In this document: positions 54,709 to 63,217 of the stretch, piece by piece
Position numbering within the stretch: the first letter of the stretch is position 1
Layout: each line of letters opens with the position of its first letter
NCBI RefSeq assembly: GCF_027244095.1
Contig: NC_069657.1
Location: forward strand, 392,812,943-392,876,942
DNA length: 64,000 nucleotides
Direction: 5' to 3'
DNA from: Hemicordylus capensis
Taxonomy: Eukaryota > Chordata > Lepidosauria > Squamata > Cordylidae
Made by a program: the position numbers and the translations under genes
Notes under the pieces: generated by a model
Database searches by the model: none
Told to the model about the DNA's origin: nothing
The model's input: the letters and a program-made list of their open reading frames with translations, nothing else

Positions 54709-54894
54709 TCTTTCACCTTATGTATATGTGCTGAGAACATGTGATGAAGCTGTGACTTCCGACCATGTACATACACTGCGTGTGTTCATGCAGCAAAACA
54801 TATATGCAGCTTACATGCTTTAGAATACAGATACAAATTACTCACATACATGCCAATTCAACAGGATCAAAAGTCCTCCATCACCCAAACTTAC

Positions 54895-54955
54895 CATTGG
54901 TGACTCTCAAAACTTGATGAATCCAGATTAAGAGCATTTTGACCCACAAGTTTTC
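54895..54955 (-). CDS. RMDN2: RMDN2 exon
   Basis: 61 bp, entered in phase 1 (the first two bases complete a Gly codon). Reads KLVGQNALNLDSSSFESHQ and the first two bases of Trp. The acceptor is atatatattacag and the donor CAATG|GTAAGT. It fits the family pattern GK...A(L/I)...FxxHxW, and both flanking phases match exactly. It lies 179 bp from the giant palindrome. Confidence 0.9.
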
Positions 54956-54959
54956 CTGT

Positions 54960-56300
54960 AATATATATATATTATAGAATAAAATGTACAAAATGATGCA
55001 ATGCCCAAGAATAACCCAGACTATTAGTTGAAGACCAATTCTACAAATATAAGGAATTATTTTTCCCCATTTGAAAACCAGACTTGCAATCTTGCTCCCA
55101 ATTGTGCATGGCTAAGCCCTATTTATTTCATCCCAGTTACATCAGTTGCAACTCATGTACTTGAAAAGTATCAGTCTTTTCAACAGAAAATACTTACTTT
55201 TAAAGCCTAATCCCATGCAAAGTTAGGCATGCCTAAACCTATTGAGGTCAGCAGGTTTAAATGTATAGGCTCAGGCTGTAAGGACTATGATACTGTCCCA
55301 TAACTGAGCTCAGCATTACAGCCCATAAAGGCCAGTTAACACAATAGCGACCGCAGTGAATGGGAACATCAGAGCTAATGACAACTAAGCAAATATGATC
55401 AGCCCCCAACAGCAGAGCAGTGGGAGCCACAGGTATAATATGTTTTTTAAAAGCAACACAATAGTGATGTTTTTGCTACATTAGCATAACTGTTCGATGC
55501 ACAATTTCAATGCACATGCACCCAATTGGTTTCCATGATGTCTCTAAGATTCAAAACATCAAGTAAAAACATTTAAATTCATATCATGATTGGGGAGTTC
55601 ATACTGCAGAAGGAACCCTTTTCCAGGTTTCAGTCAACCTACTCTGTTGTTAAGCAGATTGATGCCATAGCTTTTTCTGAATAAAATCATTTTAGAGTGC
55701 TATAGCAAATAAAGAAATGATTTAAGCATATTGCATTGCTATTTTAAGCACTAGGCAGTAAATCCTACTGAACTTCTGGATACGGTTCTTGGGATCTCAT
55801 TGCTAAAATAGTAACATGGAGGCCATTGCCCAGAAGAAGAAAAATAACCAGTGAATAAACCAGTAGCACCACTCAGATCATTTGCCGATTACACCTAATG
55901 CACAGTGTTCAAGATCATGAGATCATCCATTAAATGGCAACTGGCATAGAATCATGAGCAGCCTGATCATGCTTTCCCTAAAGACAGTCTTGCTACTTTC
56001 AGTGGAATATACTTTCAGGATAAGTATGCAACTGGATCATTTGAAAAACAACAACAACAACACAATGCATGCCCCAAGGGGAAAGCTTAATGGCTCTGCC
56101 AACCGTTGGAGATGGGAGTTTCAGTGCATCGACCTTTTGCACCAACTATCCTAATGACCACTGGGAGCAGAGACAGCTAGTGAGGGACTCCTTACCTGTC
56201 CCTGCTTTCCTCTGCTTTATGACCCCTGCTTTGACTCCTCAGGTACTTCCTGTAGTAAGTCAGTCCTCTTCCTTCCTTCATAGAGAGAAGATGGAAACAT
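54960..56300. other. RMDN2: RMDN2 intron, no recognised feature
   Basis: AT-rich intron sequence without recognised repeats or genes. Confidence 0.45.
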
Positions 56301-56309
56301 CTCTCTCTC

Positions 56310-56480
56310 TCACTCTACCAATTCATTATGTAGCTGATAGATAGGATAGGTCTTTCTCAAATGTATTTCATCAATATTTCAATTTAGTTTAGACACTACA
56401 GTGATCTCCATGCATGCTACTTAAATAGCTGCAACAACTAAACTCTGCACTCTGTAACTGGAGTGGTAGAATAATCACAA
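56310..56480. repeat. Dispersed repeat (copy of 1-245)
   Basis: Shares attcattatgtag, gatctccatg, agctgcaacaactaaac and gtaactggagtg in order with the first 245 bases of the window. Class unknown. Confidence 0.5.
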
Positions 56481-56751
56481 ACCTCGACACCAATTTCCTT
56501 ATCCACTAGAGGAGAAAAGGTCCCAGCCTTTGGAATATCAGCTCAGCATGCCACCAGTACTGTTATCTTGAATGGGAAAAGGCAGAACCAGCAGAAGGAA
56601 AATCAGAGAATCGGTTTGGTGCCAAATTCTTCAGCAGGATCCTGAACTCCAGGTCTCATTTATTTGCTCCATGCACATGAACGAGAGCTCAAAAAGTTTG
56701 CTGGAAGCAATGGTACAACTCATTCCTTGCATGTATCTGTTTAACTTTTAG

Positions 56752-57018
56752 TAAAGTAAAGTATGCCATCAAGTCGGTGTTGACTCCTGGCACCCACAGA
56801 GCCCTGTGGTTGTCTTTGGTGGAACACAGGAGGGGTTTACCATTGTTGTCTCCTGCACAGTATGAGATGATGCCTTTCAGCATCTTCCTATATCGCTGCT
56901 GCCTGATATACAGGTAGGTGTTTCCCATAGTCAGGGAAACATACCAGCAAGGATTCAAACTGGCAACCTCTGGCTTGCTAGTCAAGACATTTCCCCACTG
57001 CGCCCTTAGGTCGCTGGT
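56752..57018 (-). mobile_element. Sauria-type tRNA SINE
   Basis: A full-length minus-orientation copy: the tail complement (aagtaaagtatgccatcaag, tcggtgttgactcctgg) lies at the left, the body in the middle, then the B-box complement (aaggattcaaactggcaacc) and the A-box complement (cccactgcgcccttagg). It lies 88 bp from an RMDN2 exon. Confidence 0.88.
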
Positions 57019-57105
57019 TTAACCTGTACTCCTATGGTATTCTGGCTTGAATTATCAAATAGTTTACTTTTGCACTACCTTCAGAAGTTCAATAGTTTGC
57101 ACTAC

Positions 57106-57208
57106 CTTCAGAAGCATAGGTCTTTTTTTCTTCAGCATCTGTAGTTATTTCAAACATATCCCCATACGCTCGGGTGAGTCTCCAAAGAAAGCCAGCAGAG
57201 TTTTTGTA
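57106..57208 (-). CDS. RMDN2: RMDN2 exon, most 5' one found
   Basis: 103 bp, entered in phase 0, leaving one base of a Gly codon. Reads [20 protein letters not shown] then [18 protein letters not shown]2 (regulator of microtubule dynamics 2) belongs to a small family with an N-terminal hydrophobic segment, a coiled coil and a C-terminal TPR-like helical domain. This exon opens that domain with the conserved (L/M)WRxxRAYGDM motif. The acceptor is tttacatgcag and the donor TGAAG|GTAGTG, duplicated 27 bases further on. With the other seven exons it gives 201 residues and a stop, about half the human protein as recalled (about 410). Synteny with CYP1B1 separates it from RMDN1 and RMDN3. The upstream exon was not found in the remaining 6.8 kb. 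Confidence 0.93.
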
Positions 57209-57209
57209 C

Positions 57210-57860
57210 TGCATGTAAACAAAATCATAAACATAAAAATCCCCTTCGCTGCAAATGTTAATTCCAAATATAATATCTGATAAAATGCATTAGTATTCTA
57301 TTTCTCACATGCTATTCTGGCGGTTGAATACAATGAATGGAATACGTTTAATAATATTCTAATATTTGTTTCTTCTATTGCACAGGAGATGAACACATTT
57401 TAGAAATAAATACACACAAGCAAATCTTTCCAGGATTATTTTTTGTACAATAAATGCAGTGTTATTACTTATTTGTTGTGCAGAACCCAGATATTCCCTC
57501 AAGGCATATCATTGTGCACATATCATATTTTCCAAGAACTCCCCACGATGCTTTGTTGCTGAAAAACTGCAATTCTCCCACCAACCAGTATATTCAGTCC
57601 TGTTCCCAAAGCATGCAGTCAGCCACTCTACTGGCACTAAGCTGGTCAGGTAAGGTCAGTGCCTGGATGAGCGACTTTTGTAGAAACTCTATGTGTGCTG
57701 TCCAGAATTCCACCATCAAAGAAATGCAGATTTGTAACAAACAACAATAAATTGCAATGAACAATAAATATTGCAAATAAACAATATTGCCAAATGGTTC
57801 AAATAAGCCAAATGGAATACAGTTATACAAAAGTCATGGGTACCTTTCAGTGACATGCAC
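57210..57860. other. RMDN2: RMDN2 intron, no recognised feature
   Basis: I looked here for the next upstream RMDN2 exon and found no convincing one. Confidence 0.45.
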
Positions 57861-57861
57861 T

Positions 57862-58095
57862 GGGGCGTAACTATACTAGGGCAAGGGGAGAGTTGTCTGG
57901 GCACACCCCGCCCCCCCGAGGCAAGTCACACGACTGACTCCCCCAGCCACACACCCACCCGGGCATCCTTCAGCTGTATTCATCCTCCGAAACTGATGTG
58001 AGTGTTAAGACCTGGAGCTACCAGAACAGCATGTCTTTCTCTAGTACCATTAAATGACTTGCATCGTCTGCAACCTTTTAAAAAATAATTTAAGA
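57862..58095. mobile_element. hAT-like element, reverse copy of 6294-6628
   Basis: It begins CTGGGGCGTAACTATA, like the complement of the right end of the 6294 element. It then follows that element's complement through aagtcacacgactgactccc, gttaagacctggagctacca and agtaccattaaatgacttgc. The far terminus is missing or decayed. Confidence 0.7.
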
Positions 58096-58429
58096 TGATG
58101 TTCTATACTCTTGCTATGCAGATCCCACATCTATCCTCATTTAAAATAAATGACACAAGTTACCCCCTTATCCCTACAACAATGCTTTACCAATCTGTAA
58201 AGTTTGTGTTAAATAAAGCACAATTGTGAACTCTGATGTCCACTCAAATCACTGCATGTGAGCTTGCCAATTTTACTTGACTATGTAAGAGAGACTTGAC
58301 AATAGCCATTCACTTTAAAAGTGAAGCTGGGTACAGGCCCTCTCAAATGCAGGGTACAAACAGGAAGTGTACGCGTGCACTGAACCATGTATGAATATCA
58401 TGTGTATACAGATCTGTACATGCATACTG

Positions 58430-58838
58430 TCAGGGGCCCAAGGAACACTTGGCTCTGCCACCCCTGCAGAGCCGCCCCTTTGTCCAGGGGCACTCCCATC
58501 TTCTTTTTGCGGCCAAGCATGCTGCCAGCATGGCTGAAAACACGGAATATGTCAGGCCTCCTTGGCCGGATGGCCTTTCGCCATCTGACAAAGAAAACAA
58601 CTAAGAGTCACAAGGTGAGACTTCCGCCTCACGAGATCCCATTGGGAAATCTCACAGGACTTCCAAAGTCCTGTGAGATTCTCTCACGAAATTCTCACGA
58701 AGACTCTCGTGAAAACACGCGTGAGACTTCCCTGCTATATAAAGGCAGGCAGGCCCATGATGAGGGCCAGGTGGGCGAGGGCTGCCCTTGAGGAGGGAGC
58801 CCAAGGAGCCAGATCCAGGGCTAGGTAAAGGCCCCTGA
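58430..58838. mobile_element. TIR-bounded element with TATA box, unclassified
   Basis: Ends TCAGGGGCC and GGCCCCTGA are exact inverted copies. The flanks share catactg (gcatactg and ccatactg, 7 of 8). Inside lie a TATATAAA box (about 58736) after a strong hairpin (aatctcacaggactt / aaagtcctgtgagatt; 58651-58683). The TIR and duplication favour a DNA transposon. An LTR-type fossil was considered because of the TATA box but is less supported. Confidence 0.55.
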
Positions 58839-59162
58839 CCATACTGTGAGGTAACAGGTGGCAGGAGCAGCCAATACTCTGAACTCTGAGGCCGGACCTG
58901 ACCTAATAGTCCCTAGTGGCCGGACCCTCTTGGTCCCATCACCAGGCTTCATATATACATTGAACACCAATTATATGTGTATTGAATTTAATGGGTGAAT
59001 AGGGCTAATTTCACTGTCCAATTTGTTGACAACAGAAATGAAGCTGAAAACACTTAAAGAGTAAAGCTCTTTAGGTCAGGAACTGAAATATATGCTCTCA
59101 CTCTTCATACATTCAGTTGTCATTGTCTTCATACACTCAGTTGACATTGTTGTATACAATGT

Positions 59163-59765
59163 TTCATACGTGGTGGACCTGTGGGAAGGCTAAGGCCTAT
59201 TGGGACATGATATATAATGAATTAAAGAAAATATTCAAAGTGACATTTCCTAAGAAGCCAGAATCCTTCCCGCTAGGAATAACACAAGGAGTGATTTCTA
59301 CAAATAACTTAATTTTTTTCATGTATGCATCTACGGCAGCCAGAATAATATATGCACAGAAATGGAAGAGTAATGAACTGCCTTCAAAAGAAGACTGGCT
59401 GATAAAAACTTTGGAATATGCAGAGATGGCAAAACTTACAACATTGATAAGAGATCAAAGCTTAGAACGTTTCAAGGAAGATTGGAGACCTTTTTTGTTG
59501 TATTTAAAAAATTATTTTCCTACTATTGATCTTACAGCAGGATTTGAAATTTGAAATGCAGGTTGGGTAGATTAATGGTTCTTTTTTTTATTTTAAAGGT
59601 TTAAATTTGTGTTTTTTATTAACATTATAATAAGGGTAAACTTTATAGTTGTTATTTCACGAAGGGAGGTGCGTGGGAAGTCCATTTGTGTTTATTATGA
59701 TTGTTAATGGTTATTATTGTTAAAAATTAATAAAAATTGAATTTGAAAAAACCAACAACAAAAAC
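59163..59765 (+). mobile_element. L1 LINE 3' end, 5' truncated
   Basis: The exact 18-bp duplication CATTGTTGTATACAATGT lies at 59145-59162 and 59766-59783. It encodes about 130 open codons of the ORF2 C-terminus: HTWWTCGKAKAYWDMI, STAARIIYAQKWKSNELPS, LEYAEMAKLT and RFKEDWRPFLLYLKNYFP, then a stop, a T-rich 3' UTR and an A-rich tail. Intact codons and a perfect duplication indicate a fairly recent insertion. A 24-bp tandem duplication of the flank (cttcatacattcagttgtca versus cttcatacactcagttgaca) lies just upstream. Confidence 0.93.
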
Positions 59766-59783
59766 CATTGTTGTATACAATGT

Positions 59784-60180
59784 CCTGCTACGCTAGATCA
59801 TGTTGATAAGCACTAACAGCAGAACCCTCTGCATATTTATGCAGAAGCAAGTCCCACTGATTTCACTGCAGCTGACTCCCTAGAAACTGTGCATAGGATC
59901 AAGATGTAAACCGCCCGGAGCTCAGGAGTTCATAGCGGCCATGACAAGTGGTCTTGGGATCAATGCACAGTGCTGGTCACTCTCTCGAGGTCTCCCTGTG
60001 TGCAGAGGCCCAAACCAGGCCAGAGAAGGCCCGCACCGGCCCACTCACAGGGAGGCTGGTGGGAGTGGGGAGCCAGGCTTCTACTTGTATGTACGGATTT
60101 ATCCTGTCCTGGCCCCTCTATACATTTGACATCCCCCTTGCCCCTGCATGTACTGGTGAAGGGGAATCCTAAAAGTATAG
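59784..60180. other. RMDN2 intron or upstream, no recognised feature
   Basis: No gene found. Overlapping ORFs on both strands at 59941-60220 arise from a GC-richer patch. Confidence 0.4.
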
Positions 60181-60276
60181 CTCTGAGCTGTTCGATTTGA
60201 CCCCAGACCCACTGAGCCAAACCAGCTCGATGTCGAGCCCGGCTTGAATCGAACCAGCTTGCACACCCCTACAGCC
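60181..60276. mobile_element. hAT-like right-end fragment
   Basis: Self-complementary ccagctcgatgtcgagcccg and the terminus agcttgcacacccctac resemble the TAGGGnTGTGCA family. The left half is absent. Confidence 0.45.
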
Positions 60277-60559
60277 AAAACCCTCTTCCACAGAGGTGAA
60301 GTACCGATTAGGATGGTCTGCCTGAAAAGGCTGTTGGATCCAATAGGATTCCAAGAAGCCTGGGAAGGCTTTAAAGTTGGAACTGAAGCGATTCTGTCAG
60401 TGCCCTGGTTCAGACTTGGGGGAAATTAAGTTACTAGAGCGGTAGACATGATTGCCCCCAAGCACCCTCTCTGATTAGCTTCTAAATTAGCCTCTTGGTA
60501 TACGGAAGAACTATGGGGACTGAAGTGGCAAGGTAGACAGCTAAAGCAAAAGTGGAGAA

Positions 60560-61015
60560 GTAATATCCACTTTTTAAAAAACATCTTAAATCCACATCTA
60601 AAAGAGGACATTGTAGAATTGGAAAAGGTGCAGAAGAGGGCACCTAGAGTAACTTTCTTATGAGGCAAGGCTCTAACACCTGGGGCTTTTTAGTTTACAA
60701 AAAAGATGACTGCGGGGAGACATGATAGAGGTCTATAAAATCATGCATGGAGTGGAGAAAGTGGAGAGAGAGAAATTCTTCTCCCTCTCACATAACACTA
60801 GAACCAGGGGTCGTCCCATGAAACTCAGTGCCAGAAAATCTAGGACCAACAAATGGAAGTACTTTTTCACACAATGCATAATCAACTTGTGGAATTCTCT
60901 GCCACAAGATGCGGTGACAGCCAGCAACCTGGATGGCTTTAAGAGGGGTTTGGATAACTTCATGGAGGAGAGGTCTATCCATGGCTACTAGGTGGAGGGC
61001 TATAGGCTACCTCCA
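60560..61015 (+). mobile_element. CR1 LINE 3' portion
   Basis: Coding remnant starts near gaggacattgtagaattggaa and includes MIEVYKIMHGVEKVEREKFF and TNKWKYFFTQCIINLWNSLP, AVTASNLDGFKRGLDNF (60722-60991). Frame-disrupted upstream. Its 3' UTR is cut short where L2-like sequence begins. Confidence 0.88.
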
Positions 61016-61024
61016 GCCCCCTAT

Positions 61025-61690
61025 CTGTCCCCTCCGTACTTGGCCACTGTGATCCATGCGATGGTCACTTCCAGATTAGATTATTGCAACTCTATGTGGG
61101 GCTGCCACTGTGCTTAACTCGGAGATTGCAACTGGTGCAGAATGCAGTGGCCAGGGTCCTTACTAAGGCGCCTTGGCGAGCACATGTGACACCTTTGCTC
61201 GTTCAGTTGCACTGGTTGCCGGTTGAGTCCCGGGTTAAGTTTAAGGTATTAACCTTAACATTTAAAGCCCTACACAGTATGGGCCCTCCGTACCTCCAAG
61301 ACCACCTGGTTCGATATGTCCCTCGCCAGGTCCTGAGATCAGCCACACGTAATACCTTGGTGATCCCGGGTCCTAGGGATATTAAATTGCAATCAACGAG
61401 AGCCAGAGCCTTCTCAGTGGTGGCCCCGACTCTATGGAACAGTCTCCCGGATAATATCAGAGCTCTCCATGATCTGTTGGCCTTTCGTAAGGCATGTAAG
61501 ACTGAAATGTTCTGCCGGGTGTTCGGTCGCTGAGATAGCTGGTCGCAGAGTGCTCTTGTAATCCATGGTTATTATGTCATGTGGAATGAGTATTGTATGG
61601 GGTTGTGGTTTATAAGGCTATGTAAGATATATTTTTATGAAATTGTGTTGTTGTGTATATTATTGCTTGTAAGCTGCCCTGGTGGGTGGG
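61025..61690 (+). mobile_element. L2-like LINE, 3' end of ORF2
   Basis: A long open stretch of 149 codons: GLPLCLTRRLQLVQNAVARV, LHWLPVESRVKFKVLTLTFK, ALHSMGPPYL, RARAFSVVAPTLWNSLPDNI, KTEMFC. Just upstream VTSRLDYCN is in another frame, one frameshift away. Its 3' UTR ends ttgcttgtaagctgccctgg. It is the best preserved L2-like coding piece in the window. Confidence 0.9.
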
Positions 61691-61860
61691 TTGCGTGCGC
61701 TCTTGTGCCTTCTCACCTCCTCTCCGCCACCAACTCCCCCAGTTCAAACCGTGTGCAGGGAACAGGTATGCAGCTCACAAGTGAAGGCAAGGAATCAGTT
61801 CTCAAACAAGCGAGCTCCTTGCACAACCGATTGAGGTAAAGCAACCTCCACACCTTGAGT

Positions 61861-62164
61861 ATGGGAGAAGAACTAATCTTGTGGTCGCGAGCATGGAAAC
61901 TGTCCCCTTTGCTAAGCAGGGTCTGCCCTGGTTTGCACTTGAATGGGAGACTGTGTGTGAGCACTGGAAGATGTTCCCCTTAGGAGATAGGGCTGCTCTG
62001 GGAAGAGCATCTAGGTTCCCAGTTCCCTCCCTGGCAGCATCTCCAAGATAGGGCTGAGAGAGATTCCTGCCTGCTTCCTTGGAGAAGCCGCTGTCAGTCT
62101 GAGTAGACAATACTGAGCTACATAAACCAAAGGTCTAACTTGGTATATGGCAGCTTCCTATGTT
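61861..62164 (+). mobile_element. 5S-like-headed SINE, run unit 1
   Basis: Full-length first member of a head-to-tail run: gaactaatcttgtggtcgcg (tRNA-like), ttgctaagcagggtctgccc and tgcacttgaatgggagac (5S-like), the body, and a 3' end atatggcagcttcctatgtt. Confidence 0.9.
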
Positions 62165-62345
62165 CGGCTCTGAGAAGAGCACTTCCGTGCTTGCATGCAG
62201 AAAGTTCCGGGTTCCCTCCCTGGCAGCATCTCCAGATACAGCTGAGAGAAACTCCTGCCTGCAACCTCGGAGAACCCGCTGCCAGTCTGGGTAGACAATC
62301 TTGAGCTAGATGGACCAAGGGAATAGGAACTTGGCAGGTTCCTAT
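62165..62345 (+). mobile_element. SINE, run unit 2 (lacks the 5S-like module)
   Basis: It begins at the tRNA-like second half (gagcacttccgtgcttgcat, aaagttccgggttccctccc) and holds only the body and tail. It is 5' truncated or a copy of the ancestral module. Confidence 0.8.
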
Positions 62346-62386
62346 TATCCAAGGTTCCTATTTTCCACATCCCAAACCTGACTTAG

Positions 62387-62696
62387 GGGAGGAGAGCTGG
62401 TTTGGGGTATACAAGCATGATTGTCTACAAACATGACTTGTCCCCTTTGCTAAGCAGGGTCTGCCTTAGTTTGCATTTGAATGGGAGACTACATGTGTGA
62501 GCCCTGTAAGAGATTCCCCTCAGGGGATGGAGCCGCTCTGGGAAGAGCAGAAGGTTCCAAGTTCCCTCCCTGGCAGCATCTCCAAGACAGGGCTGAGAGA
62601 GACTCCTGCAACCTTGGAGAACCCGCTGCCAGTCTGGGTTGACAATCCTAAGCTAGAGGGACCAAGGGTCTGACTCAGCAGAAGGCAGCTTCCCGG
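62387..62696 (+). mobile_element. 5S-like-headed SINE, run unit 3
   Basis: Complete head and body. A short internal repeat near its start (acaagcatgattgtctac / aacatgacttgtcccc) suggests a local duplication of the head. Confidence 0.88.
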
Positions 62697-63003
62697 TGAG
62701 GAGAGCTGGTCTTGTGGTAGCAAGCATGATTTGTCTCCTTAGCTAAGCAGAGCCTGCCCTGGTTGCATATGAATGGGAGACTTGATGTGTGAGCACTGCA
62801 AGATATTCCCCTTAGGGGATGGAGCAGCTCTGGGAACAGCAAATGGTTCCCAGTTCCCTCCCTGGCAGCATCTCCCAGATAGGGCTGAGAGAGATTCCTG
62901 CCTGCAGCCTTGGAGAAGCTGCTGCCAGTCTGTGAAGACAATACTGAGCTAGATAGACCAATGGTCTGACTCAGTATATGGCAGCTTCCTATGTTCCTAT
63001 GTA
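62697..63003 (+). mobile_element. 5S-like-headed SINE, run unit 4
   Basis: Follows unit 3 without a gap: gaggagagctggtcttgtgg, ttagctaagcagagcctgcc, tgcatatgaatgggagactt, the body, and atatggcagcttcctatgtt. Confidence 0.9.
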
Positions 63004-63039
63004 GGGCAACATATAAATCTAACTAAATAAAAATAAAGG

Positions 63040-63212
63040 CAGGATGCCTCTGATTACCAGTTGCAGGGGAGTAACAGCAGAAGAGAGAGAATGCCCTCAA
63101 TTCCTGCCTGTAGGCTTCTAGTGGCATCTGATGGGCCACTGTGTGAAACAGGATGCTGGACTAGGTGGGCCTTGGGCCTGATCCAGCAGGGTTGTTCTTA
63201 TGTTTTTATCTG
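63040..63212 (+). mobile_element. CR1 3' end
   Basis: A 3' UTR piece only: gattaccagttgcaggggag, gggccactgtgtgaaacagg, ccttgggcctgatccagcag, ttcttatg. Confidence 0.85.
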
Positions 63213-63217
63213 TCTGA

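Noticed and set aside
54006-54823. ORFs of 100-172 codons on both strands
   Set aside because: Mirror translations of the arms of the 517-bp palindrome plus SINE sequence.
57594-57830. Candidate upstream RMDN2 exon on the minus strand (FLQKSLIQALTLPDQL)
   Set aside because: A few residues look helix-like, but there is no good match to the family and no suitable acceptor-donor pair in the needed phase.
58430-58838. Solo LTR of an old retrovirus-like element
   Set aside because: A TATA box is present, but the inverted ends and 7-8 bp flanks fit a DNA transposon better; no other retroviral part is visible.
62445-62500. Possible 5S rRNA gene
   Set aside because: Only the internal control region resembles 5S, and the same text recurs in at least five SINE copies.
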